Assembly (NCBI GenBank): GCA_015179045.1
Contig: WHUZ01000125.1
Span: 1-64,000, forward strand
Direction: 5' to 3'
Length of the DNA: 64,000 nt
Source of the DNA: Kalaharituber pfeilii
Taxonomy: Eukaryota > Ascomycota > Pezizomycetes > Pezizales > Pezizaceae
Shown here: positions 10,552-22,098 of the stretch, in pieces
How the letters are laid out: each line of letters starts with the position of its first letter
Numbering within the stretch: position 1 is the stretch's first letter
The notes under the pieces: generated by a model
Databases searched by the model: none
The model's input: the letters and a program-made list of their open reading frames with translations, nothing else
What the model was told of the DNA's origin: nothing
Translations under genes and position numbers: made by a program

Positions 10552-10980
10552 TTAGGTAAAGAAATACTCTGATGCTTCGTGCATTCGCACAGGGACTCTG
10601 CAAGTTTTTATCAAAGTTTTCCTCAGGTTCTGCAAGCCTTGCAATATCTTCAGGAGCTTGTCTCTGTTTTCTATCTATTCGGCAACCTTCTCCCTATATT
10701 TACTTTTTTTGGTGATGTCAATCAATATCTCATCTAACGCTTTCAAGGCAAGGGCCTCCCCCTGCACTACGAGTCTCTTTTCAAATCTAGAAAATCTCAC
10801 ATATGCAATGGCCACCACCCATTAAAGGTTCTAAGTGGCAGCTTCTAGATCATTCTTATCTTTGATATTGTCAGTCTGTGTATATGCATCTATCGTCCGC
10901 TGCCACTTATCATAGTTTGGATCGTGATCCTCGAAGCCAAGGCGAGTCTTATATGTAGAAATTTTTTCCCTTGTTATAAT
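10552..10980 (-). pseudogene. relic of a coiled-coil / helical protein, 3' part
   Basis: A minus-strand frame runs from about 10980 to a TAA at 10552-10554 and is interrupted only by three stops at expected Gln codons. It includes GFEDHDPNYDKWQRTIDAY and, later, a heptad-like helix (KVAEQIENRDKLLKILQGL if the stop is read as Gln). G+C is higher than in the flanking AT-rich DNA. The 5' part is missing. No known family is recognised; it may be a host gene broken by repeats or an accessory ORF of a mobile element. Confidence 0.5.
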
Positions 10981-11500
10981 AATACTTTAAAGAGATTAGT
11001 CAAATATTTCTCGCAATAGTAACTACCAGATGTAGAAATAGTACTAAAAATATATTCCCTTAAAGCAAATACATATGGGGTAGTAATGAGATTTACAGAC
11101 AATATGACTGTCGAAAGAAATGAAATGTCTATCTTACTTAGTGAAATAGTCTATAAATACAAGTAATCTTGTATACGTTCTGAATAGTTGTATACATCTG
11201 AGGAATATTGAACTGATATATATGATAAGCAGCTTGTATTTTATCTCAGAGGAGGGATCCTAGAGATTTATACCTACTAGCCTTTAGTAGTACATGAACT
11301 TAGCCTTCCCCTCTTGAAATATCTAGTTGATGTCTCAAGGATTTTGGAATTGAACTAAGAGTTTCTAGTCTTTACAGGGACTTTAATGAAATATGTAGAG
11401 ACTATTATACTAAAGGACTTTTATAAATAATTTTATTGTTTTTGCTTCTCTCAGATTGTAGCAGCTTTGCAGTATTTATTGTTGCATGACCTACTTCTAC
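10981..11500. other. no gene recognised
   Basis: AT-rich sequence without a supported ORF, LTR or RNA gene. Confidence 0.4.
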
Positions 11501-11880
11501 GATTTCCAATAAGGATAATAGGTACATTTCATATATATGATGGGTCCCTTTCAATATCGTGAGATATGTGAATATGAGTTGAATCTGACACATACCGTAG
11601 AGCTACTGGCAGTTGGATGGCACGAGAGTGGCATGATGAGTATAATTTCATATATATAGTAGGTCCCTTTCAATCGTGAAATTATCTGATATGTACCATA
11701 GGGCCCAATTGATGATACAAGAATGGCAGAATGAGGTCAATATTATAAGTATGGCAAGTTTCTTTCAACATCATGAAATGTATAGTACCTATGCTAAGAA
11801 ACTATGGAGCGGCCATAGTACGAAATATATAGTATCTGTACAAAGAAACCATGGAGTTACAGCTAGTACATAGTTTCTTG
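11500..11880. repeat. dispersed piece of the ~58-bp AT-rich satellite
   Basis: Phrases such as 'TAGTAGGTCCCTTTCAAT', 'GAATCTGACA' and 'GGCAGAATGAGGTCAATAT' recur in the large array at 45640-46560, so this is a short outlying block of the same satellite. Toward its end, inverted copies of an (A)AGAAAC-C/T-ATGG core occur (11796-11878). Confidence 0.6.
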
Positions 11881-11884
11881 GCAT

Positions 11885-12310
11885 GAAAAAACTGGTATTA
11901 TGATATACGGGATCGCCCTACGGAAGGACTTAGGGAAGATTAGACAATAGTTGGAGGCTGCAAACAAGGAATTGGGAAAGATATCAAGGATTCGCTGGCT
12001 GAGGAAGAGGACTATGCTGGTTGAGGAGAGAAAGAAAACTAGCTTAGCAGTTATATACTTGGGAAAGGAGACGGATGTTGAAAGAGTGAGGCTTGGGGGA
12101 TGTTAGCTCAGATCGGTCTGGTACGAGTTAGAGAGGGGACAGAAGTAGGAGATACCAGGACTAGGACTGTCACCTGCATTATGGAAAAGTTTCGTGGACA
12201 CTACATATACTTAGGAGTAGATAGTTTAGAGTTTGACTTCTTTTTTCACTTTTAATAAAACCTCACTATAGCTCTTTGGGTAGTGTGCGAGTATTAATAA
12301 AAAAAAAAAA
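11885..12310 (+). mobile_element. LINE ORF1-only retrosequence, poly(A) at right end
   Basis: The plus strand reads IMIYGIALRKDLGKI...LGKISRIRWLRKRT...ERKKTSLAVIYLGKE, the conserved end of the Gag-like ORF1 of fungal Tad-type LINEs. Instead of ORF2 a non-coding tail follows, ending in an A-run at about 12298-12310. The copy at 15988-16640 has the same structure through to its poly(A), so ORF1 plus a shared 3' tail is a repeated unit rather than a random truncation. Confidence 0.65.
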
Positions 12311-12489
12311 GACCTAGTATTCTACTAGCATGGCTTAGACAGATGTTTTTAGTACAATCGCTCTAGGCCAATCTGGGCTTAGCATGAAATGTTTACATAT
12401 TAAACAGCAAGAACAAAGCCTACTCTAGTAGTATTAGAAACTTAAGATTATGTTACTAGCAGTCTCTCTATAAACTTACTACATTCTTT

Positions 12490-15400
12490 TAGACATAAGT
12501 GTATACTCGGACAGTTGCTGGTATTGTTAAATCTCTCAAAATCAATAATTTTCACTTCTTAAACCTACATACTAAGCCCTGTATCAATATTTTAGCCTGG
12601 CTAGGAACTTTATCAGTTCACAAACTGACTGGACCAATGCTCTTACTACAGGTACCAGTAGATACCTCCATACTTCTGCCATTTACTGCTCACTAGCACA
12701 GCCAATATGATTGTCAATTGAATACCAGTTGAAGTTTGCTTTGTTCATAAAACTATACTTTTATTTGGTAACCTTTACCTCTTGTCATATTTATATATAT
12801 ACCCAACCTGTCCCCAAGTCTGCAGCTCGCTACATGACTATATTAAAAACTGCTTGTCCTTTCTATGGTAAGAGGTATACTTCTACTAGCCAGTATACTA
12901 ATTATCTTGCATTGAAGTATCAGCGAGATATCACTAAGCTATCGGAGCATCCAATCTCATTCTGAAAACATCTCTATGAAGATTCATAGCAAAGAGATGA
13001 GGGGAATTTCAGTCATTCTGCACAATCACCATACCATTCAGATGATAGTGATAATGATAATTATGATGATAATGATTATGATGATAATATCAACAGTAAT
13101 GAATAGGACTCAGATAGTGAACAAATTCTTTTTGAACCCAATTTGGCTTTATAAAGTCTGCACAAGAACTTCCAAACTACGTCCGATAATGAGCAAACCA
13201 TACCAGAGGAAGTACCAAAAGTCAAATTATTTCTACCAGAGCGTCGAGCAGGTGCTTCAGTATGCCTGCACCCCTTCTCCCCTAAGGAAAATCCCGACTA
13301 CAATCATTTGGTACCATTTCAGACTCTATTTGAATACAAACTTGTACACTTTTTTGTCTAATCTCAGGTTCTTAATCATTGTATTGATGGTTTCTTTCAT
13401 GACAGACTAGCGACAAGTGATATTGAGACCTGATATGTATCTTTTAGGTCTACATACACCCTATACAAAACTGTTAATAGCGCGAATAATGAACCCCTAT
13501 GGCTCAGCAGATCAGTCCATTTTTCATTCCAAAAGAATATTGCCTGGTACTATAAAGATGTCATAGCTTGTGTCCAATATCTTCTTCGCCAACAATGCTA
13601 TGCTGAACATATAGTTTGGGCTCTGGTTCAAGAATTCAACCCAAGTTAGGAGTAAACCTACTCTAAGCTGTACACTACTACATGGTGGTAGTCCATCCAG
13701 GTAAATACATAATATTCTTGTTGGAATATGGAGCTGATGGTCACTCAAGAGACCCTTCCAGTCGGTTCAACAGTTGTACCAATTTTGCTTGGATCAGATC
13801 AGACACACCTTACCAACTATTCTAGTAGTAAGAAACTCTAACCTATCTACCTTACAATTGGGAATATCTGCTCTACAATCTACAACAGCCCAAGTATATA
13901 CGCTTGGATTGTTCTCGCATTACTTCCTGTTGGTTTACAATGTGTGGATAGCCTACTCAGATATTCAATCTAAAAACAAGAAAAGCAGTCACTCCAGGTA
14001 ATGCATAATATCATCAGCTATGTTCTTAGTCCTCTTGCAGACATTCCAAGTCTTAAAGGAATCGAAATAGTATATGCCAATGAAAATATATGCCGTTACT
14101 ACTCCTGCCTTTGTTGCTGGCTTGAAGATCATATGGAACTTGCAATGATTCATGGTATCGCTATTAATCGGTATCTAGTATATGTTGCTACACCTGAACA
14201 ACTTAGTGACCTTCAATCCCAAGATGGCCCTTCCTACCATTATAAACCCTACCTATCATATGCTGCAGCTTGGAAATGCAGGGACAAGTTGTATCTTAAA
14301 ACAGACGAGGTCAAGCTAATTAATAATGCCCTATGACATCTTCCTAATGTTATCCTATTAGCTTTGGTTCAAGCAGACTTGCTGCATAATATTTACCTTG
14401 ATATGACTAAGCATTTCATGGATTGGATACAGAGACTCCTGAAATCTCATGGGAGACTCACTATATTCGATCATATGTGGACTTAATTACCTTCTTATCT
14501 AGGGTTTACTCAGCCAACCAAAGCATATCATATGATTACAGAGTAGCAAGGTATGGATATACAGAATTGAGAAGGGGATTTTTGGCTTGCTAACACTGTG
14601 CAAAGGTAAGGAGATGTGGAATTTAGGAAAAGTCATTCTTGCAGTCTTTGTTACTACTCTTTATCGCCAAACAGCTTTATATCCTATACAGATACAAATT
14701 ACAAAGTGGAACAAAGCAATTAAATGTGTTTATTAAATTAATGACTTCTATCTTATAGCATAGTACTGTAGCCATACTGACAAAATGATTGAGTATATAA
14801 GCAATTACTTCTGGTGATTTCATAATACCAAGGAAGTGTTTCTCAAGTATAGAGCTGGCAAAAGTACAAAATATCTTACAGGATCTACTATGAGACTTTT
14901 GAAGTCTCAGTAAGAACTAAATCGGGATGGTGTAGAGTTAGATAGGTCTCAACTCAAGCGAATACTCGCAGCAGAGTAGAAAGACCAAGAAGAACTCTAT
15001 AATAACCTTTTAGAAATGGCTGCGAATTACAACTTTCCAAAGATCCACCTTCTCTCCCACTACATAGAACAAATTTTGAAATATGGTTTACTGCTACAAT
15101 ACTCCACCGAACTTTGTGAGGCTTCACATAAGGCTCTAAAAAAAGTATATTATCGGAGTAATCATGTCAACGCCACTGAACAAATTATTCAAAGTCATAC
15201 TAGACAGTGATTTTTTATAATAAAAGAGTTAAATCTTCAAGCTTGGAATAAAATAGTACTGGTCTCTGAAGAGATATTGTCAGTCCTTATGCATGCGTCT
15301 TCTGAGTCCAAAGTCTAAGATACGTTTGACTATGACTCCATTACAATTAGGCTTGACGGTCGTTAGGATAGGGATAAGATTCTGTTTCTTTAGAATATTG

Positions 15401-15966
15401 TATTGGTATATTTCCTCCCTGATATAGTATCTCTGACAAGCAAATATTTGCAGAAGAATGTTTTTAGGAATAGTATGAATTCGCAAAGAGATGCAGCATG
15501 TCTTTGTCTAGGTCCCATTGAGCTCTTTAATACTCTACTCCATCCTATTCCTACTTTTGATGGCAATGGGTTTATTTTGCATCACATAAGAGCAACTGGT
15601 CTAAGAAAATTCCAGGGCAAGGACTCACATGCAGACAGGGTATGGGTTAAGCTAAGGGTGCCTGCCCCGGATGCTACTCTGGGAGCCCTTAATGGCAAGA
15701 TACCTAGAAGACTTAATGCATTATTCAAGTTGTATAGGAAAGAGACAGCTTATAGGTTAATGCATGTGAGTTTTACTGAATATATAGGTAGAACCTTAGA
15801 AGGGATGCATTAAGTCCATATAAAGACTCCTGTGGCAAGGCAGAATACTGTAGTTAGAGTAAGTGATCTGGAAGGAATGGCTCATCTTGTACTATTGGAA
15901 TCTGAGGGGCAGTAGATTATTAATAATAGGATAGATTTATATACTTAGAATGACATATATAATTAA
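12490..15966 (+). pseudogene. Plavaka-type DNA transposase, heavily decayed
   Basis: The transposase of a CACTA-like fungal DNA transposon. Recognisable pieces in order: a degenerate C2H2 finger near 12850 (CPFYGKRYTSTSQYTNYLAL); an Asp/Asn-rich acidic tract (13040-13110); IPxxGSDxTHLT core-like text near 13780; a cysteine-bearing insert with ENICRYYSCLCCWLEDH near 14080; FPKIHLLSHYIEQILKYG with STELCEASHKALKKVYYRSN at 15030-15170; ILHHIRATG at 15580; and the terminal INNRIDLYT near 15930. Many stops are TAG/TAA, mostly at expected Gln codons. It lies between two inverted LINE-derived retrosequences. Terminal inverted repeats were not located. Confidence 0.75.
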
Positions 15967-15987
15967 ATATACGAGAATTAAATGTAC

Positions 15988-16640
15988 TTTTATTTTTTTT
16001 TTATATCAATACTTGAATGTTGCCCAATGGGCTATGGTGAGAGTCTTATGTTAACTAAAACAAAAAACAACAATATATCGAATCTCAACTATATACAAGT
16101 GATACCTATAGTAACTCTCAGTGATGTGAGAGTTGTCTGCTATCCTCTACTTCTGTCTCCTCTCCAGCTCATACTGGACTGACCTAAACCATCACCCACT
16201 ATACCTAACCTTCTCAACCTCCATCTCCTTTCTTAAGTACACAACCATTGAACTTGTCTTCTTCCCCTCCTTTTTAAGTATTGTCCTCTTCCTTAGCCAA
16301 TGAATCCTGCTTATCTTCTTCAGTTCCCTATTCACAGCTTTTAGCCAAAGTTTGATCTTCTCCAAATCCTTCTGCAAGGCAATCCCGTGTATTATGATGC
16401 TGTATTTTCCGCTAGTGGTGGCATCGGTTTTGGCTAGTGAAGAGGTGGTAGTAGCACCCTTCTGAGTAGCTACCAGGTGACACTAGAAAGCTTTCTTCTG
16501 ACTCAAGAGTTCTCTTTTGCTCTTCAGAAACTTTCCTTTGCCCTTTGATTGGGTTTTAGTAGGTTTGGGTAGCGGTATCAGTATCGGTGATGGCACTGGC
16601 CTTGATGATGGCCCTGGCTCTAATGGCGATAGCAGTGGTA
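15988..16640 (-). mobile_element. second LINE ORF1-only retrosequence, inverted
   Basis: On the minus strand, a Pro/Lys/Ser-rich part (about 16640-16440) leads into SIIIHGIALQKDLEKIKLWL, ELKKISRIHWLRKRT and GKKTSSMVVYLRKE, ending at 16192. A tail collinear with that of 11885-12310 follows and ends in an A-run (T-run at 15988-16003 on plus). It preserves more of ORF1 than the left copy. The two copies face each other tail to tail around the Plavaka relic. Confidence 0.65.
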
Positions 16641-17092
16641 TGAATTATCTGTACATAGTAAGTGGCTATATGAAAATAATATAATTGAAGAGTAAAAAAT
16701 TATTAGAATAAGAGCAATATAGGGGTTAGAGGTAATAAACTGAGTCATATCTGCTTGGGAACTTATAGAGACTCTAATTGGAAACAAAATCTAATTTCTT
16801 AATGCTTAGGGTGTGAATGCGACAGTATTGATATATAGGGTGGGAATGTGGGAAAATTAGAAGACCAAGAGTATATAGGGTACAGATAGTTTAGAAGTCA
16901 AATATAAGAAATACATGGGGTGCAGATAGAAAGAAAGAAAAAAACAGGAAGATGATAGGCACTTAAGGCATAAATTGTGCATTGTGGCACTAGGTACTGC
17001 ATTGTGACATGACTCATTTTTTGCTAATATAAGGGTTTAGTACCTAGAAGGGGAATAATGTCATAGTCTATACCTTACAGTCTCTATATATT
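16641..17092. other. no gene recognised
   Basis: AT-rich; possibly the far side of the insertion that carries the 17-bp minisatellites, but no motif supports this. Confidence 0.35.
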
Positions 17093-17175
17093 AAGCCACA
17101 ACTACCAGCAAGCCACAACCACTGGCAAGCTATGACCACCAGCAAGCTATAACTATTAGCAAGCTGTAACTGCCT
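17093..17175. repeat. 17-bp minisatellite, Ala/Gln-codon-like unit
   Basis: About five imperfect head-to-tail copies of GCCACAACCACCAGCAA, about 50 bp from a second 17-bp array. Confidence 0.7.
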
Positions 17176-17228
17176 CCTGCTAATAGCCGGTAAGCTTATA
17201 GAACTGACTAGCTATATGTAGCTAGTAA

Positions 17229-17410
17229 TTTGTCAGTATAGCTTACCTGCTAGTACAGTCTACCTGCCAGTATAGTCTACCTACTAGTATAGTCTACCTG
17301 CTAGTATAGCCTATCTGCTAGTATAGCTCACTTGCTAGTATAGCCTGTCTACCAATACAGCCTGCCTGCTAGTATAACCTACCTGCCAGTACAGCCCGCC
17401 TACCAGTATA
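17229..17410. repeat. 17-bp minisatellite in the E integrase
   Basis: About ten to eleven imperfect copies of GCTAGTATAGTCTACCT. The array begins in the integrase core of element E, immediately after the reading IYIDFKTILVGG (minus strand), so it interrupts that gene. Confidence 0.8.
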
Positions 17411-18222
17411 GTCTTAAAGTCTATATAAATAGAAGACTATAGTTGGTATAATATCTTATAAGAGTGAGAGAGGCCATATTTCTTATATCTTTATACCTTG
17501 TTTCTTTAGTATTCTAAGCATGTACTAATCTATTTCATGATATCATTATAAGCATTAGGCTAATAGAAGTCTCTGCTGATAAGTTCTCTAGTTTTTTTAA
17601 TTCTGAGATAGCTGGCAAGCAGATAATTATATTTTACTTAAAGTATTTTCTGTCTAAGGGCTATTGGTATCATAAACTAGTTGTTATGTAAGACTAGTTT
17701 ATTATAGATACTAAATCATTTATTGACATTATTGTTCTTCTACTAGATGCATTCCTTAAGTTGAATATACTATTTGTCCTTTTTCTTTTCTTTAATTAGC
17801 TTGCTCCTCTATTTGTTAGTTAATGCTACTACTTTTAGAGCTTTTATTGTTTTTATAGTTAAAATTTCTTCCTCTTCTTGCTATATTCCTTCTTTCCAGA
17901 ACTTAGTTTCTTACTGATCTTACTATTTACTTCCCTTCTTAAGGGCATGGTTACTATATCTAGATAAAGTATCTGTCTTAGCATTTACTTTTCCTTTTTA
18001 GTAGATGATTGTACAGTCAAATTGAGTAAGTTTTTCTACCTATCATACTTAATAGTAAGATAGCTTCTTAATGGTATTAAAGATTTAGAGATTGTCATAG
18101 TTAGTATAGACTTTGATACTGTGTTTAGTACCTTCAAAGTATTCTCTTTAGATATCTGTTATACATTCTACTATAGCTAGTATCTCCTTATTGAAGATAT
18201 TATAGTTAATTTTAGCTAAGGT
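17411..18222 (-). pseudogene. element E pol, C-terminal half: RNase H to integrase zinc domain
   Basis: The minus strand from 18222 reads AKINYNIFNKEILAIVE with the RNase H Glu, then VYTNYDNL (the catalytic Asp is now Asn), NAKTDTLSR, and an integrase zinc module (TRELISRDFY, CLEYQRNK). It ends at the first catalytic Asp region (IYIDFKT) next to the minisatellite. The N-terminal half of the same pol lies at 49651-50696. The two halves join in frame once element C and one 5-bp target copy are removed. Almost all Gln codons have become stops. Confidence 0.8.
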
Positions 18223-18861
18223 TGTTATAAGCATAACTATTTTCATACTATAATACTATCTTATTTAAATGTTATCAAAAGGTACTACTAACTATAAAGC
18301 CTACTAGTTGGAAGTTTAGCTAATCTGATACTAGTTAGGTTCATGGTAGTAGAACTTCTTCAGTTAAGATATAAGTAACTACTAAGATTAGCAATCTTGG
18401 TTACTAACTCTTCTACTAGCTCCTATTATACTATTTGTTATATAATAACCTTTTCTTATCTTTTTTTTACTATTAGTTTATATATCATAATCAGAGTTAT
18501 AATAGTATTTTTAGATAGAGGTCTGTATTAGAGATTTCAAGTTCTTGTATTTGTTATCTTAGAATTTATTGTAAGGGTTAGTTAAAAAGAAAGGTTATAA
18601 CTTAGTACTTTTCAGAGTTTAGCTTAATCTTTGGAATCCTTTTAAGCTGAATTTGTTAACAGCTTTAAAGAACTATATTTTATATAAATTGAAGCCTGAT
18701 CTACTAGAGTTAGAAGAGCAAGGACCTGGAACTCAACCTTAATAAATATAAAGCTTTCTTACTACCTTAACTACTTTATTTTCTATATCTTATATTTAAT
18801 TATATTTTATAATATATTTAGCTATTTAGTAAATGGCTTACCCTTAATATATTCCATAATA
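18223..18861 (+). repeat. 5' LTR of element C
   Basis: 639 bp starting TGTTATAAGC and ending CATAATA (CATAACA in the undecayed form seen at 49650). It is homologous to 47785-49650 and, for its first 210 bp, to 50697-50906. The 5 bp before it (AAGGT) are the decayed partner of GGAGT at 49651-49655. Confidence 0.85.
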
Positions 18862-18879
18862 CTATATTTGTTAGATCTT

Positions 18880-21595
18880 GTTTCACTACAACCTTATAAA
18901 TAACTAACAATAGCATCCCATAGCTTTCCTAAACTCCTAAAACTCTTATCCATTAGTAATGAACTAATTTTATATAGATCTAAAGATAAAGTGGACTCTT
19001 CACTCAGTGCTGAAGCTGTATAGTCAGCTCTTACCACCATACTGAGGCCAGAACTCTAGCCACAGATAAAATCCTATATATACCAAATACATATTAAGGA
19101 TGCCAGAAAACTAGATTAGATTAAAGTCCAATAAAAGTCATTAGATCTACTAGTTCTTTAAAGATAAGAAAAGATTACTCTCCTACTTTCCATCCTAAAG
19201 GCAGTAGACCCAGGCCATATTAATATATGAATCACTCAGTTTAACTTATAGGCTTGGAATATAAGTTCATAGCTTAGGGAAACTATAGCTGAAGAAATTG
19301 AGAAAGCTCGAATAGAGACAACTTATCCTTTTCTGGAATTATTACCAGTAGAAATGGATATAGACTGAAAAGAAGAACTAGAAGTTAAATTCATTAAATA
19401 GCAATTCATTGATCTTCAGAATTAACTCAGAGTTAATACTAATAAGTATAAGCAATATTATAAAGTACAAATCTAAGCTAAAGCCCAAGCTTAGAAAATC
19501 AAGCTTTAAAAACAGTTAACTAAGGAAAAAGCTAAATATGAGGCAACAGTTCTAGTAGTAGTGGAGAATTACTGACTCAAAATGGAGACTACTAAACTTA
19601 AGTATGAAGTGGGAATAAAGAAGAAGGTTCAGAATATAGAAATAAAGTATATTAAGAATACAAATACTACTATTATTAAGTCCCTAGACAAGAAAAGATT
19701 AATAGTCATAGCCTTGGAGTCTCAATTACAGGATACTAAGATTCTTCTTAATAAAGAAAAGACTAAGAAAAAAGGGCTAGAAGAAAAAATCATAGCCCAA
19801 AAAGGTATTATTAGAGCTGGTTAAGAATAAATAACAGTCTTAGAAGTAGAAATTACTTTCTGTAAAAACTAGAATAAAGAACTATAAGATAAAGTAGTAG
19901 CTCTAGAGGTCATACTCTCACTATCTCGACTGCTAACTAGATTACCATCTCCAGCATAAACAGTAACTACAATCCTCTCTATCTAACTACCACTATCTCC
20001 TCCTTCAAGAAAGAAAGGTAAGTATAAAACCAAATGATAGGATTTACCTAAACCTAAACCCACTGGCTAGTATATCCTATTCACTCATCTCCCAACTCTA
20101 AGAACTTGGGATAGCAACCTAGATGAACTACAAGTATAGAAGTCTAAAGTAATGGACTTAGTATACCTTTAAGAGTACTACTGAACCTTTATTGAAGAAG
20201 ATACTCAAATTCTATATATATCCCAATTTTTAACTAAAGAGATAGCAGAATAGTATAGCCAAAACAAATATATGTATATGGGTTCAAGGGTTTAGAGAGA
20301 TACTATATTAGAGAAATAGATAGATAATTTGGCAGAGGAAATAGGAATCTACATGTAAGAGTAGCAAATATGAGATAAACTCAATACCTATATATAGAAG
20401 TACAAAATTATAGACTATATTAATGCCATGAAGAAAATAAACTACCTCTCCAATTATAATAATAAAATATTTAAGGACAAGGTAGTCAAAGGGTTGCAAA
20501 GAAACATTACTCAATTCTTCCTTATACAGTTAGAAGTACTCAATAAATCGCTTAATGACTAGTGCAAATATATAATAGCAGTTGGTATATGAGATAAGTA
20601 AATAACACAAGTTGTAGATCATAGTAGTAGTAATAAACCTAGTAGCTATTTAAAGAGGAAAGAATCTATAGACAAGAAGAAAGACAGTATAGAATTTATA
20701 ATCTCTAAGTCTAACTTATATCTTCTCAGCTTCTCTAAAGAACTCAGTGTCAAATAGAAAGCTAATAGAAAATGCTCTCACTATAGATAAAAGGGATACA
20801 TCTTCAGCAAATGTGTGGCTATTGAGATAGTGAAGAAATGAAAGATAATCTAGTAGATCAACTAGTTGGGTAATAAAAGAGAGAGAGAAGATGATAAGAA
20901 GAAGGATAAAAAGGAAGTAAGAAAGATTAAATAAGAGAATAAAGAAGACTTTGCTAGAATGCAAGCTCATACTTTAGTATCCTATATTACTGTTCTTAAT
21001 GAATCTGAGTTAGAAAACTAGAGAGGCAGATCTTAGTCAATAAAGTATTTGCCCCTTCTCCTACTCTTCTAGTTGGCCTCACTCCTCCTTCAATTCTTAA
21101 AGGACTTCTAGTAAAGAAATTAATTATCTGTAAAGCCAAGCTAAAATAGAAAAAAAATGGTATCCAGAAATCTATAATAATCAGGATATGTATCAACATT
21201 AGAGCAGAAACAATAATACTCTCCAATAAACTACTAGTCCTATACATCAAAAAAAAAGCCCTATTAAGATCAGAGGAGCTAGTAGAGTACTTCTATCTAA
21301 TACTAGAACTGAATATACTATAAAACTCCAAATGGCCCTCATCGATGATACTGGGAAGGTTCATAAGAAGCCAATCTATTTTAATAGAAGTAATGAAAGA
21401 TATGACTATAATATACTATTATTCATAATCTAGTTAGCTAGTTATCAGCAATACATTTATTGGGAGTTAGGCTATGTTAAACTAAACTATGCTAAATCCT
21501 TAGAACATATTAAGGCTAGGCACTTTAAACTTTGTGAAGTAGAAGAACTATATATGACTAAAGAATAGTAAGAAGAGTAAGTATTTTTTAGGGGA
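18880..21595 (+). pseudogene. element C Gag and protease region, RIP-like decay
   Basis: Downstream of the 5' LTR lies an AT-rich relic. A charged coiled-coil section at 19582-19824 (METTKLKYEVGIKKKV...) is the longest open piece. A zinc knuckle at 20773-20814 reads C-S-H-Y-R-stop-K-G-Y-I-F-S-K-C, that is C-x2-C-x4-H-x4-C with the second Cys and the His both changed to Tyr. From about 21100 the frame resembles retropepsin (ICINIRAETIILSNKLL, where D-T/S-G-A would be expected). The gene is cut at 21595 by the LTR of A3; no RT of C is found in the window. Confidence 0.65.
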
Positions 21596-22098
21596 TGTTA
21601 CGGCTAAGGTAAGACTTATGGGAAATACCTGGAACTCCTGCCCAAATTACTATAAGGCATATGCTAAAGATGTGACTGATCACTACTAGGCAATGCGGAG
21701 ATTCACTTCAGGCCCATGGATCAGCAGGTGGCTAATAAAGTATGTATCAAGCAGTAAGTCATATGACAGTACTACACATTGCTTAATAATTAATACTAAT
21801 ATATGCATATGCATTAGTTGCTGCTACTACTACTTCTAATACATGTTTCTACTACGTTTCCTTATCTATGTAGTCTTATCTATATTCATCATATCATTAT
21901 TATATCATGTTGATAGCTGGGAAGTCTATATAAATGGGCCGAATAGATAGCTAGAAGAAATCAAGACACTAGCGGTGTTCTAAGTTGAACTCTCACTTAA
22001 CACTCTTGTATAACCTTTTACTGTCCGCTTCGCTGCCTTCACAGAATCGTAGTTACCTCAGTGCCACTCTCGTAAGCCCAGTGATGCCTATGCTAATA
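21596..22098 (+). repeat. 5' LTR of Gypsy copy A3
   Basis: 503 bp, TGTTACGGCTAAGG... to ...GCTAATA (decayed TAACA), homologous to the LTRs at 33072, 37942, 41838 and 53895. The LTR insertion cuts the C protease frame. Confidence 0.85.

Noticed and set aside
17400..17480. TATA box and LTR start next to the 17-bp array (TATATAAATAG)
   Set aside because: The same bases read as E integrase on the minus strand (SSIYIDF), continuous with its zinc module, so this is decayed coding sequence, not an LTR promoter.
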